Source: Burkholderiaceae bacterium
GTDB taxonomy: Bacteria; Pseudomonadota; Gammaproteobacteria; Burkholderiales; Burkholderiaceae_C
Direction: 5' to 3'
Assembly: GCA_016790575.1 (NCBI GenBank)
Contig: JAEUOU010000029.1
Location: 1 to 64,000 of the forward strand
Length of the DNA: 64,000 bases
The notes under the pieces were generated by a model. That model ran no database searches. It saw nothing but the letters and a program-made list of their open reading frames with translations, and was not told the origin of the DNA. A program made the position numbers and the translations under genes. The number at the start of each line of letters is the position of its first letter. Position 1 is the stretch's first letter. Below, in pieces: positions 9,641-19,732 of this stretch.

Positions 9641-10699
9641 ATGGATACCGCAACCAAGTCCCTGTCCCCCGCGCAAAGCGAGCGCGCCAAGGCGTTGCAG
9701 GCAGCGCTGACCCAGATAGAGCGTCAGTTCGGCAAGGGCACGATCATGCGCCTGGGAGAGGGCGAGGTCATTGAGGACATCCAGGTGGTTTCTACCGGTT
9801 CGCTGGGCCTGGACATCGCGCTCGGCGTGGGCGGGTTGCCCCGCGGTCGCGTGATCGAGATTTACGGGCCCGAGTCGTCCGGCAAGACGACCTTGACCTT
9901 GCAGGTCATTTCGGAGATGCAAAAGCAGGGCGGGACCTGCGCTTTTGTTGATGCGGAGCATGCACTGGACGTGCAGTACGCCCAGAAACTCGGTGTCAAC
10001 CTTCAAGAGTTGCTCATCAGTCAGCCCGATACCGGCGAGCAGGCGCTGGAAATCGTGGACAGCCTGGTACGGTCCGGGGCGGTGGATCTGGTGGTCGTTG
10101 ATTCTGTGGCGGCATTGACCCCGAAAGCGGAAATCGAGGGGGAAATGGGAGACAGCCTTCCTGGCCTGCAGGCACGCCTGATGAGCCAGGCCTTGCGCAA
10201 GCTCACAGCAACGATCAAGAAGACCAACTGCATGGTCATCTTCATCAACCAGATCCGCATGAAGATCGGCGTGATGTTCGGTAGCCCCGAGACCACGACC
10301 GGCGGCAATGCGTTGAAGTTTTACGCTTCGGTGCGCCTGGACATCCGCCGGACCGGAACGATCAAGAAGGGAGAAGACGCCATTGGCAACGAAACCAAGG
10401 TCAAGGTCGTGAAGAACAAGGTTTCCCCTCCTTTCAAGACCGCCGAGTTCGATATCCTTTTCGGCGAGGGCATTTCGCGGGAAGGCGAAATCATCGACAT
10501 GGGGGTCAACGCCCGGATCATCGACAAATCCGGTGCCTGGTATGCCTACAACGGCGAGAAGATCGGTCAGGGCCGGGACAATGCTCGCGAGTTTCTGCGT
10601 GAAAACCCGACTTTGGCGTACGAAATCGAGAACAAGGTGCGCGAGTCGCTGGGTATTCCATTGCTGGCGAGCGCAGCGGACACCGGGAGCGGAGCCTGA
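9641..10699 (+). CDS. recA: Recombinase RecA
   Basis: Strand-exchange ATPase for homologous recombination and coprotease for LexA cleavage. 352 aa, typical length. Walker A is GPESSGKT (76-83), Walker B lies in [11 protein letters not shown], and loop L2 is in the [22 protein letters not shown] region. The ATG at 9641 is preceded by CCGGAGG; an upstream in-frame ATG at 9575 would overlap the LexA box and is rejected. recX follows directly. Confidence 0.99.
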   Translation: MDTATKSLSPAQSERAKALQAALTQIERQFGKGTIMRLGEGEVIEDIQVVSTGSLGLDIALGVGGLPRGRVIEIYGPESSGKTTLTLQVISEMQKQGGTCAFVDAEHALDVQYAQKLGVNLQELLISQPDTGEQALEIVDSLVRSGAVDLVVVDSVAALTPKAEIEGEMGDSLPGLQARLMSQALRKLTATIKKTNCMVIFINQIRMKIGVMFGSPETTTGGNALKFYASVRLDIRRTGTIKKGEDAIGNETKVKVVKNKVSPPFKTAEFDILFGEGISREGEIIDMGVNARIIDKSGAWYAYNGEKIGQGRDNAREFLRENPTLAYEIENKVRESLGIPLLASAADTGSGA

Positions 10700-10701
10700 G
10701 C

Positions 10702-11178
10702 TTGGCCGGAGAACTTGTGGGGCTCGGTCCGTCGTTGAAATCCCGCGCCTTGCGCTTGCTGGCGCTGCGTGAACACTCCCGGGCGGAGCTGGTACGCAAA
10801 CTCAGCCGCTTCGAGAAGGCGCCCGGAGAGCTCACCGCCTTGCTCGACGCTCTCGCGGCCAAAGGTCTGATCAACGAAGCACGCGTCGCCGAGTCGGTCA
10901 TGCACCGTCGCGCCGACAAACTGGGCGCCTTGCGGCTGCGGGCGGAACTGCAACAGAAAGGACTGGCCTCCGACTTGATCGACGCATCACTGGAGAGGGT
11001 CCGCGCCGGCGAGTTCGACCGCGCCCGGCAGGTGCTGGCGCGACGGTTTGGCGCGGCTCCGGCAACCGAGGCCTCGGAACGGGCCCGCCGGGCGCGCTTT
11101 CTGATCAGTCGCGGATTTGCCGCAGATGTCGTCCGGCGCGCCATTGACGCCTCAGAAGACGTCGAGGATGGATTTTAG
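10702..11178 (+). CDS. recX: Regulatory protein RecX
   Basis: Small helical protein (158 aa) that modulates RecA filament growth. The tandem three-helix repeats typical of RecX are visible (ALRLLALREHSRAELVRKL, LGALRLRAELQQKGL, ARRARFLISRGFAADVVRRAI). The start is TTG at 10702, two bases after the recA stop; GGAG about seven bases upstream supports it. The stop is followed within ten bases by a copy of the dispersed repeat. Confidence 0.93.
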   Translation: MAGELVGLGPSLKSRALRLLALREHSRAELVRKLSRFEKAPGELTALLDALAAKGLINEARVAESVMHRRADKLGALRLRAELQQKGLASDLIDASLERVRAGEFDRARQVLARRFGAAPATEASERARRARFLISRGFAADVVRRAIDASEDVEDGF

Positions 11179-11179
11179 A

Positions 11180-11241
11180 GGCGAAATAGCCAATACCCAG
11201 CGTTATTTGGTCACTTTATGCTATATCTTATATAGCTATTC
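11180..11241 (+). repeat. Dispersed box-plus-hairpin repeat, copy B (recX/argC)
   Basis: AATACCCAGCGT at 11192-11203, GGTC at 11209-11212, then a perfect 7-bp hairpin GCTATAT/ATATAGC (11220-11226 with 11230-11236). It lies between the convergent recX and argC; its last bases encode the argC stop codon (11236-11238). It may serve as a bidirectional terminator, although no T-run follows. Confidence 0.85.
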
Positions 11242-12162
11242 AAGTGCAAACATCAGCTTGAGGTTCTGCACCGCTGCCCCGCTGGCACCTTTGCCCAGAT
11301 TGTCCAGGCGCGCGACGGCAACGGCCTGTCCCGATTCATCGTTGCCAAAGACCCGCAACTCCAGATGGTTGGTGTCGTTGAGTGCCAGAGCGTCCAGCTT
11401 GCCGTCAGGCGTCGGCTCACAAACCCGTACCGCGCCGCCCGACCCGTCCGACATCGAGTAGTGCTTGCGCAGGGCGTCCACGACGTCGGCTGTGCGGGGC
11501 CGCCCCGGCAGCGCGTGCAGGTGCAAAGGCAATTGAACCAGCATGCCCTGACGGAAGTTGCCTACGGCGGGGACGAACAACGGCCGGGTGGTCAGGCCGG
11601 TGTAGCGCATGATTTCCGGGAGATGCTTGTGCCGCAGTCCGAGTGCATAAAGCTCGTAGGCCGGCGCCGTTCCGTTTTCGTAAGCCTCGATCATGGACCG
11701 GCCACCGCCCGAATAGCCACTCACCGCCGGTAACGTCAGCGGCCAGTCGGATGGGATCAGGCCGGCATCGATCAGCGGCCGGATCAGGGCGATCGCACCC
11801 GTCGCGTAGCAGCCCGGGTTGGACACCCTCTGCGCGGCTGACACCAGTCCTCGCTGCCCGGCGGTCAACTCGGGAAATCCGTAGACCCAGTCCGGTGCAC
11901 AGCGATGGGCGGTTGAGGCGTCAATGATCCTCGGGCGGGATGGTCCGAGACCGTCAATCATGGCCACCGATTCGACAGCCGCATCATCATGAAGACACAG
12001 GATGACTACGTCCGCGCCGGCCATGATGGCTCGCTTGACCTCCGGGTCCTTTCGCCGCGAAGGGTCAATGGACACCATCTCGACGGCCGGCAAATGGACC
12101 AGCCTGTCGCGAATCTGAAGGCCGGTCGTACCCGCTTCCCCGTCGATGAAAACCTTGACCAT
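11236..12162 (-). CDS. argC: N-acetyl-gamma-glutamyl-phosphate reductase
   Basis: NADPH-dependent third step of arginine biosynthesis. 308 aa, the shorter ArgC type (AGPR type 2) rather than the ~345-aa form. The nucleotide-binding N-terminus [13 protein letters not shown] and the catalytic cysteine C118 in [14 protein letters not shown] are visible. The gene stands alone and is divergent from sucC. Its stop codon and the last bases of its 3' end lie within repeat copy B. Confidence 0.95.
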   Translation of the reverse strand: MVKVFIDGEAGTTGLQIRDRLVHLPAVEMVSIDPSRRKDPEVKRAIMAGADVVILCLHDDAAVESVAMIDGLGPSRPRIIDASTAHRCAPDWVYGFPELTAGQRGLVSAAQRVSNPGCYATGAIALIRPLIDAGLIPSDWPLTLPAVSGYSGGGRSMIEAYENGTAPAYELYALGLRHKHLPEIMRYTGLTTRPLFVPAVGNFRQGMLVQLPLHLHALPGRPRTADVVDALRKHYSMSDGSGGAVRVCEPTPDGKLDALALNDTNHLELRVFGNDESGQAVAVARLDNLGKGASGAAVQNLKLMFALE

Positions 12163-12193
12163 TGCTGCGATCTCCGTCAGTTTGTATTCAGAT

Positions 12194-12233
12194 GGGCGCC
12201 CATATAATTATGCATTATGTTGCGCGGGCGCCC
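12194..12233. promoter_or_regulatory. Promoter region with paired GGGCGCCC palindromes (argC/sucC)
   Basis: Two identical GGGCGCCC palindromes (12194-12201 and 12226-12233) are 32 bp apart, about three helical turns. Between them is an AT-rich stretch with a perfect TATAAT at 12203-12208 in the sucC direction (an acceptable -35 is TTGTAT at 12182-12187, spacer 15). The arrangement suggests an operator flanking a promoter. The regulator is unknown. Confidence 0.45.
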
Positions 12234-12349
12234 TGCCAATTTGGTGCATTGCAGCATGATACATTTCGACGTTGCTGTGTCCAGTGCCACCGGGCGGACT
12301 TGGAGGTCCGGCCGAGGGGTTCAACAAATCCACTCCTGAGAGAGACCTC

Positions 12350-13510
<1,161 letters not shown>

Positions 13511-13525
13511 GCCCGGAGAACACAC

Positions 13526-14419
13526 ATGTCGATCTACATCAACAAAGACACCAAGGTCATCACCCAGGGCATCACGGGCAAGACAGGCCAGTTCCACACG
13601 GAAAAGTGTCAGGAATACGCCAATGGCAAAAACTGCTTCGTTGCGGGCGTGAACCCCAAGAAAGCCGGCGAATCGATCTTCAACATCCCGATCTACGCCT
13701 CCGTCAAGGAAGCGGCCCAGAAGACCGGCGCCACCGTGTCGGTGATCTATGTTCCGCCGGCGGGTGCCGCTGCCGCGATCTGGGAAGCTGTCGAAGCCGA
13801 CTTGGACCTGGCCGTCTGCATCACCGAGGGCATTCCGGTGCGCGACATGCTGGAAGTGCGCAACAAGATGAAGGCCAAGGAAGCTGCGGGTGGCAAGAAG
13901 ACGCTGCTGCTCGGCCCCAACTGCCCCGGCCTGATCACGCCCGACGAGATCAAGATCGGCATCATGCCCGGTCACATCCACCGAAAGGGACGCATCGGCG
14001 TGGTGTCGCGCTCCGGCACCCTGACCTATGAGGCCGTGGCCATGCTGACCGAAGTGGGTCTGGGCCAGTCAAGCGCGGTGGGTATCGGCGGCGACCCGAT
14101 CAACGGTCTGAAGCACATCGACGTGATGAAGGCCTTCAATGACGACCCCGACACCGACGCCGTGATCATGATCGGCGAGATCGGCGGTCCGGACGAAGCT
14201 GAAGCCGCCCGCTGGTGCAAGGCCAACATGAAAAAGCCGATCGTCGGCTTCATCGCCGGCGTGACAGCCCCTCCCGGCAAGCGCATGGGCCATGCCGGCG
14301 CGCTGATCTCCGGCGGCGCCGACACCGCCGATGCCAAGCTGGCCGTGATGGAAGAGTGCGGCTTCATCGTGACCCGCAATCCCTCCGAACTGGGCAAGCT
14401 GCTCAAAGCCCAGCTCTGA
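13526..14419 (+). CDS. sucD: Succinyl-CoA synthetase subunit alpha
   Basis: Alpha subunit of the same heterotetramer, 297 aa. CoA-binding Rossmann domain at the N-terminus ([15 protein letters not shown]) and the phosphorylated active-site His H256 in [15 protein letters not shown] ribosome site CCGGAGA precedes the ATG. The operon ends at a terminator 57 bases downstream. Confidence 0.98.
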   Translation: MSIYINKDTKVITQGITGKTGQFHTEKCQEYANGKNCFVAGVNPKKAGESIFNIPIYASVKEAAQKTGATVSVIYVPPAGAAAAIWEAVEADLDLAVCITEGIPVRDMLEVRNKMKAKEAAGGKKTLLLGPNCPGLITPDEIKIGIMPGHIHRKGRIGVVSRSGTLTYEAVAMLTEVGLGQSSAVGIGGDPINGLKHIDVMKAFNDDPDTDAVIMIGEIGGPDEAEAARWCKANMKKPIVGFIAGVTAPPGKRMGHAGALISGGADTADAKLAVMEECGFIVTRNPSELGKLLKAQL

Positions 14420-14475
14420 TGCAACGGGGCCGCCACGCGCCCGTTGGGGCGATTGCGGTTACCCACAATAGAAGG

Positions 14476-14507
14476 CCGGATTCTTCGGATGGAGAATCCG
14501 GTTTTTG
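14476..14507 (+). terminator. Intrinsic terminator of sucCD
   Basis: A 9-bp stem CCGGATTCT/AGAATCCGG with an eight-base loop is followed by TTTTTG. It lies between sucD and the TerC gene. Confidence 0.9.
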
Positions 14508-14549
14508 ATTTGGGCCTGCCGCCTTGCAGACCCTAACCGGAGGCGATTC

Positions 14550-15251
14550 GTGGAAGCATTCTTGACACCCCAGTTCTGGGTGGCAGTCGGTCAGATCATC
14601 CTGATCGATATCCTGCTCGGGGGCGACAATGCCGTGGTCATAGCGCTCGCATGCCGTCAGTTGCCAGCAGCGCAGCGGACCAAAGGCATCATATGGGGAA
14701 CAGCGGGCGCCATCGTATTGCGGGTCATCCTGATCGCGTTTGCGCTGACCTTGCTGCAAGTCCCGTTCCTGAAACTCGTCGGCGCCATCTTGCTGATTTG
14801 GATCGGCGTCAAGCTACTGGTCCCCGAGGAAGAGGATGCCCATGGCAGCATCCAGGCCAGTGACAAACTCTGGGGCGCTGTCAAGACCGTGATCGTTGCA
14901 GATCTGGTGATGAGTGTGGACAACGTGATCGCCATTGCGGGTGCCGCCCAGGGCGCGGGCCAGCAACATCAGATGCCGTTGGTGATCTTCGGTTTGCTGG
15001 TCAGCATCCCGATCATCGTCTGGGGCAGCCAACTCGTTCTCAAGCTGATGGATCGCTTCCCGACGATCATCACCCTCGGCGGGATGTTGCTCGGCTGGAT
15101 TGCTGGAACCATGGCCCATACCGACCCGGGCATTGTTGCTTACCTGCCGCAGGACAAGCTCTGGCACTATGGTCTCGGCGTAGCCGGTGCCCTGTTGGTT
15201 CTGGCTCTGGGGAAGATGCTAAGCCGCACTCGCCCTTCTCCAGCCGCATGA
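14550..15251 (+). CDS. TerC-family integral membrane protein (YjbE type)
   Basis: A 233-aa polytopic membrane protein with about seven hydrophobic segments. The two inverted-repeat signature motifs are GGDNAVVIAL near the N-terminus and DLVMSVDNVIAIAGAA in the middle; these acidic residues are typical of TerC/LysE-type transporters, several of which export manganese. The start is GTG at 14550, with CCGGAGG six bases upstream. No yybP-ykoY riboswitch is visible in its leader, unlike the Gdt1-type gene at 28.9 kb. Confidence 0.9.
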   Translation: MEAFLTPQFWVAVGQIILIDILLGGDNAVVIALACRQLPAAQRTKGIIWGTAGAIVLRVILIAFALTLLQVPFLKLVGAILLIWIGVKLLVPEEEDAHGSIQASDKLWGAVKTVIVADLVMSVDNVIAIAGAAQGAGQQHQMPLVIFGLLVSIPIIVWGSQLVLKLMDRFPTIITLGGMLLGWIAGTMAHTDPGIVAYLPQDKLWHYGLGVAGALLVLALGKMLSRTRPSPAA

Positions 15252-15312
15252 CAGGCTGGCGGTGCCAGATGGCATTGCCCCCAACTGTGACTGTTTCACC
15301 ACAGACCGAACA

Positions 15313-15341
15313 GACAAGGCCGCCTTTGAGGCGGCCTTGTC
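15313..15341. terminator. Perfect 12-bp inverted repeat after terC
   Basis: GACAAGGCCGCC / GGCGGCCTTGTC with a five-base loop lies 61 bases after the TerC stop. There is no T-run, so it may be a weak or Rho-aided terminator or an mRNA-stabilising hairpin. Nothing else is recognised in the 243-base gap before the kinase gene. Confidence 0.55.
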
Positions 15342-15494
15342 ATGTCCGACCGAGATCGGGCCAACCGATCGACTTGTGCGGAACGATGCCATCTGTTAAC
15401 TTGAGCAGCCCTGCACGGGTCAACGTCTGACTGCTCGCCCTTTTGGCGAATGGAACAGAGGGTTGCTCGGCGCTTGCGCACTTGAGGGATATTC

Positions 15495-18146
15495 ATGAAG
15501 GCGGCGAAATCCGACGGAAAAACAAGCATTTGGCGCAGCGACGCCTTTATTGGCGCCGCCGCATTGGTGACCGTACTGATTGCTCATCAGGCGACCAACT
15601 TCTTCGGCACGCTGGAGCGACGCTTCTACGATTACTCCAGCACCCACACTCAGCGCGCGCCCAGCGACCGGATCGCCGTGATCGCCATTGACGATGCGAG
15701 TATTTCCCGCATAGGCCGCTGGCCGTGGTCCCGCGATGTCCATGCCGAGTTGATCGAAAAGCTGTCCAGTGCGAAGCCGAAGTCCATTGCGTACACCGCG
15801 TTCTTCTTTGAGCCGCAGACCGACCGCGGCTTGGTCTACATCAAAAAGATGCGGGAGCTTTTCCCGCCGCCGCCGGAAGGCACCGCAAATGCGGAAGACG
15901 CCAATGGGAAGCTCCAAGCGGTTCTGTCTGAAGCTGAAGCGGCTTTGGACACGGACGGAAAGCTGGCAAAGGCCATGGGACAGGCCGGAAACGTGTTGCT
16001 GCCATCGGTATACAAGCTCGGCGAACCGCGCGGGCGACCTGACGAGCCGATGGCACCGTTTGCGGGCCGTTTCACGCTCAGTGATGCGCAAGGCTTTTCT
16101 ATTCCCTCAGAAAGTGGCCAACAACCTCTGCCGTTACTCGGCTCTGTCGCTGCAGGTATCGGGCACTTGAATCAGACGCCGGACGCGGACGGGACAGTCC
16201 GGCGCGAACCTTTGCTGGTCAACTATTTCGGGCGGGCAGTACCGTCTATGGCCCTTGCCATTGCCGCCCACAGCCTCAACCTCACCATGAACGATATCCG
16301 GCTTGATCCGGGAAACGAAATCGTTCAACTTGGGCGCCTGCAGATCAAGACCGACGCTCAGGCCGCCATGCTGCCTCAGTTCTACACCGAAAACGGAGGA
16401 CGACCGGCGTTCACGGTTGACTCTTTCCATGACGTGCTGACAGGCAAGATTCCGCTGGAGAAATACGCTGGAAAGATTGTCCTGGTCGGCGGAACGGCTG
16501 CCGGTCTGGGTGCAACTTTTGCCACACCGGCCAGCCCCACGGTGCCCCCCGTGGAGTACGTTGCTCACACGACTTCAAGCCTGCTGGGTGAGCACTTCCT
16601 GTCACAGCCCGGTTGGGCTGTCTGGGTTCAGTTGGCGGCGCTGCTTGTTGTCGCCGCATACATTACCGTCGTGTTGCCGCGCCTGTCGGCGGGTGTCGGT
16701 GCTGCCGCGACCGTGGCGCTGCTGGTTCTTCTTTTGGGCTTCGAGTTTGGACTGCTATCGCGTGCCTTCCTGTGGATCGAGTTGGTCCTGCCGGCAGCCA
16801 TGCTGGTGCTGGGACATGTTGCCCTCACCACCAAGCGATTCCTGGTTACCGAAGCAAGCAAGCTCAAGACCGACGAAGAAAGCGCGGAAACCAATCGGAT
16901 GATGGGTCTTGCCCTGCAGGGCAAAGGCGACCTGGACATGGCTTTTGACCGCTTCCGCCGTGTCCCCGTCAGTGATGCCCTGATGGACAATCTCGGCCAC
17001 CTGGCTCTGGACTTCGAGCGCAAACGCCAGTTCAACAAGGCACAAGCCGTCTACGAGCACATGTTCAAACTGGATCCCAAATATCAAGGGCTTGCGGCGA
17101 AGCTCAACCGCGCGAAGAACCTCTCAGAGACGGTCATCCTGGGTGGGTCCGGTGGACACCCCGGCGGTACTCTCGTCCTGGGTGATGGATCTGTGGAAAA
17201 ACCGATGCTGGGTCGCTATCAGGTTGAAAAAGAACTGGGCAAGGGCGCGATGGGGGTGGTCTACCTTGGAAAGGACCCGAAAATCGGGCGCGTCGTTGCA
17301 ATCAAGACGATGGCCCTCAGCCAGGAATTTGAAGGTAGCGACCTGGATGACGCACGCGAACGCTTTTTCCGCGAAGCCGAAACCGCAGGCCGTTTGCAGC
17401 ACCAGAATATCGTTACGATTTTCGATGCCGGAGAGGAACATGACCTCGCATACATCGCGATGGAGTTCCTCAAGGGCAAGGACATGGCCGATTTCTGCCG
17501 CGATGGGCATCTGCTCCCGCCAGCTCTGGTTGTTTCCATTTGCGCACGGGTGGCAGAAGCACTCGCCTACGCCCATGCGCAAAACGTCGTGCACCGCGAT
17601 ATCAAGCCTGCCAACATCATGTATGACAGCGCAACCGATACCGTCAAAGTCACTGATTTCGGGATCGCTCGGATTACTGATTCGAGCAAGACCAAAACAG
17701 GCCTTGTTTTGGGTACACCCAGCTTCATGTCGCCCGAACAGATTGCCGGCCAGAAAGTGGACGGGCGATCGGACCAATATTCATTGGGGGTGATGCTGTT
17801 TCAGCTCCTGACCGGCGTTCTGCCGTTCAGGGGCGATTCCATGGCTGAACTGATGTACAAGATCGCCAATGAGCCGGCCCCCGATATCCGAAAGATCAAA
17901 CCCGGACTGCCGGCGCGGCTGGGTGCGATTATCGACAGAACACTCCGCAAGAATCCGAACGATCGCTACCCCAGTGGTAATGAGTTTGCGGCTGAATTAC
18001 GTGCGGTTGCGCCAGAAATCACGGGGGATCCTCCGATGCCTGAGCCCGCGAAGAGTAGTACCGTTTATGATCAGACGACTCAGCTTCCGGCGGCCGATGA
18101 CCCGTCCATGCTTCCCACCCAAGCTTTGCATCGCCCTCCCCAGTGA
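15495..18146 (+). CDS. CHASE2-domain serine/threonine protein kinase
   Basis: An 883-aa membrane kinase. After a short cytoplasmic N-terminus and TM1 comes an extracytoplasmic CHASE2 sensor domain (about 35-370; hallmark VIAIDDASISRIGRWPWSRD near 62-82), then three TM helices (373-450) and a short TPR-like region (about 465-535, with DPKYQGLAAKLNRAK). A complete Hanks-type kinase domain follows (about 575-835): P-loop LGKGAMG from 581, catalytic K604 in VVAIK, HRDIKPAN with D702, DFG with D721 and SPEQ. All catalytic residues are present. The C-terminal tail is Thr/Pro-rich and could be autophosphorylated. The ATG follows GAGGGA. It is the first gene of a same-strand cluster with PP2C, FHA, cyclase and phosphodiesterase. 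Confidence 0.95.
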   Translation: MKAAKSDGKTSIWRSDAFIGAAALVTVLIAHQATNFFGTLERRFYDYSSTHTQRAPSDRIAVIAIDDASISRIGRWPWSRDVHAELIEKLSSAKPKSIAYTAFFFEPQTDRGLVYIKKMRELFPPPPEGTANAEDANGKLQAVLSEAEAALDTDGKLAKAMGQAGNVLLPSVYKLGEPRGRPDEPMAPFAGRFTLSDAQGFSIPSESGQQPLPLLGSVAAGIGHLNQTPDADGTVRREPLLVNYFGRAVPSMALAIAAHSLNLTMNDIRLDPGNEIVQLGRLQIKTDAQAAMLPQFYTENGGRPAFTVDSFHDVLTGKIPLEKYAGKIVLVGGTAAGLGATFATPASPTVPPVEYVAHTTSSLLGEHFLSQPGWAVWVQLAALLVVAAYITVVLPRLSAGVGAAATVALLVLLLGFEFGLLSRAFLWIELVLPAAMLVLGHVALTTKRFLVTEASKLKTDEESAETNRMMGLALQGKGDLDMAFDRFRRVPVSDALMDNLGHLALDFERKRQFNKAQAVYEHMFKLDPKYQGLAAKLNRAKNLSETVILGGSGGHPGGTLVLGDGSVEKPMLGRYQVEKELGKGAMGVVYLGKDPKIGRVVAIKTMALSQEFEGSDLDDARERFFREAETAGRLQHQNIVTIFDAGEEHDLAYIAMEFLKGKDMADFCRDGHLLPPALVVSICARVAEALAYAHAQNVVHRDIKPANIMYDSATDTVKVTDFGIARITDSSKTKTGLVLGTPSFMSPEQIAGQKVDGRSDQYSLGVMLFQLLTGVLPFRGDSMAELMYKIANEPAPDIRKIKPGLPARLGAIIDRTLRKNPNDRYPSGNEFAAELRAVAPEITGDPPMPEPAKSSTVYDQTTQLPAADDPSMLPTQALHRPPQ

Positions 18147-18186
18147 TGCAAAGCCTCACTTGAACCGCTGATTGTCTTCGCACCCG

Positions 18187-18972
18187 ATGGACTACGAACT
18201 CTTCGCGCTGACTGATACCGGCCGTGCACGCGAAAACAATGAAGACTCCGTTGCGATCAAGGAAGCGGCTGGCTTGGCCGTTCTCGCCGACGGGATGGGA
18301 GGCTACAACGCGGGCGAAGTTGCCAGTGGCATGACCACTGCCTTCATATCGTCTGAATTAGGCCGGTGGCTGGTCGAGGCGGGAGAGCAGGCGAAGCCCC
18401 GCGAGGTCAAACGCGCCATCGAAATCTGTGTCGACAACGCCAACCGGTCGGTCTACAACGCAGCAAACTCGAATCCAAGCTATTCCGGCATGGGGACCAC
18501 ACTGGTTATCGGTGTGTTTCACGGGCGAAACGCCATCTTGGGGCATATCGGCGACTCGCGTGCATATCGTTACCGCGAGGGTTGTCTGACCCAGGTGACA
18601 CGGGATCACTCGTTGCTTCAGGAACAGCTCGACGCCGGTCTCATCACCGAAGAAGAGGCTGCAACTGCGAGTCACCGCAATCTCGTCACACGCGCACTGG
18701 GAGTTGACCCCGCCGTCGCAGTCGAATTCACCGAGTTGGATGTCCAGGAGGGTGACCTCTACCTGATTTGCTCTGACGGACTTTCCGACATGATCGATGA
18801 TCGCGCCATGGAGGGTTTGTTGCACAACGGAGGAACACTCCCGACCTTGGCAGCCCAACTGGTCAGCGCCGCCAATAATAACGGGGGGCGCGACAACATT
18901 TCGGTTATTCTTATCAGAGCATTCGCATCGGCGAAAAAGCAAGGACTACTTTCCAGGCTGCTGAGAAAATGA
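18187..18972 (+). CDS. PP2C-type serine/threonine phosphatase
   Basis: Metal-dependent phosphatase (Stp/PrpC class), 261 aa from ATG 18187. Conserved metal-binding motifs: RENNEDS (15-21), ADGMGGYNAGE (34-44), GHIGDSRAYRYR, DHSL, SDGLSDM and GGRDNISV. It is expected to reverse the phosphorylation made by the kinase 40 bases upstream. A TTG at 18172 could add five residues; neither start has a clear ribosome site, so the start is uncertain. It is soluble, with no membrane segment. Confidence 0.93.
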   Translation: MDYELFALTDTGRARENNEDSVAIKEAAGLAVLADGMGGYNAGEVASGMTTAFISSELGRWLVEAGEQAKPREVKRAIEICVDNANRSVYNAANSNPSYSGMGTTLVIGVFHGRNAILGHIGDSRAYRYREGCLTQVTRDHSLLQEQLDAGLITEEEAATASHRNLVTRALGVDPAVAVEFTELDVQEGDLYLICSDGLSDMIDDRAMEGLLHNGGTLPTLAAQLVSAANNNGGRDNISVILIRAFASAKKQGLLSRLLRK

Positions 18973-19024
18973 GTTCGTCCAACAAGTACAAGCCCAGAAC
19001 AGACAATATTCGGAGGTATGGATC

Positions 19025-19696
19025 ATGCCGAAAATGATCGTTTCTATAGACGGCGTCGTCATCAAGGAGGTGCAGCTGACGAAAGACCGCACCTCTCTCG
19101 GACGGCGTCCCTACAACGATATTGTTATTGACAATTTGGCGGTCAGCGGCGAGCACGCCGTCCTGCTGCTGGAGGGCTCCCAAGTCTATCTGGAAGACCT
19201 CAACAGCACTAACGGAACCTATGTCAATGGCAAGGCGGTGAAGAAGCAGCTGCTTCAAAACAACGACACCATTGAAATCGGCAAGTACAAAATTCGTTAC
19301 CAAGGTGATGCGGTCGGTGGCGGTTTTGAGAAGACCATGGTGTTCCGGCCGGGCGGAACCGCAGCTGCTGCGGCGCCGCAAATGGCTGCGCCCCAGGCCG
19401 GCACTGAGCACCATGCAGAAGCTCACGCGCCGGGAGCTCCTTCTTTCATCCGCGTGCTCACCGGCGCGGCTGCTGGTCGTGATGTGCCGCTGGTCAAAGT
19501 CGTAACCACTATTGGCAAGCCCGGCGTTGCCGTCGCGGCGATCACCAAGCGGCAACAAGGATATGTGGTCGCACATGTCAGTGGTGTTGAAAGCACCAAA
19601 CTGAATGGCGCTCCTTTGGGCCAGGATCCAGTGCCACTCCAAAATGGTGATCATCTTGAATTGGCTGGCATCCAGCTGCAATTCAAGCAAGGCTGA
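19025..19696 (+). CDS. FHA-domain protein
   Basis: A 223-aa cytoplasmic protein. The N-terminal forkhead-associated domain (about 20-90) has the phosphothreonine-binding residues GRRPYNDI, S41-x-x-H44 and NSTNGT(Y)VNG. An Ala/Pro-rich linker (about 112-135) leads to a second, degenerate FHA-like fold (RVLTGAAAGRDVPLVKVVTTIGKPG ... LQNGDHLELAGIQLQF). CGGAGG precedes the start. It is presumably the reader of phosphothreonines made by the kinase of this cluster, for example on the kinase's own tail. Confidence 0.92.
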   Translation: MPKMIVSIDGVVIKEVQLTKDRTSLGRRPYNDIVIDNLAVSGEHAVLLLEGSQVYLEDLNSTNGTYVNGKAVKKQLLQNNDTIEIGKYKIRYQGDAVGGGFEKTMVFRPGGTAAAAAPQMAAPQAGTEHHAEAHAPGAPSFIRVLTGAAAGRDVPLVKVVTTIGKPGVAVAAITKRQQGYVVAHVSGVESTKLNGAPLGQDPVPLQNGDHLELAGIQLQFKQG

Positions 19697-19732
19697 CGGA
19701 CTGCGCGAGTCCCGTCAGAGGCGGGCTTGAGC

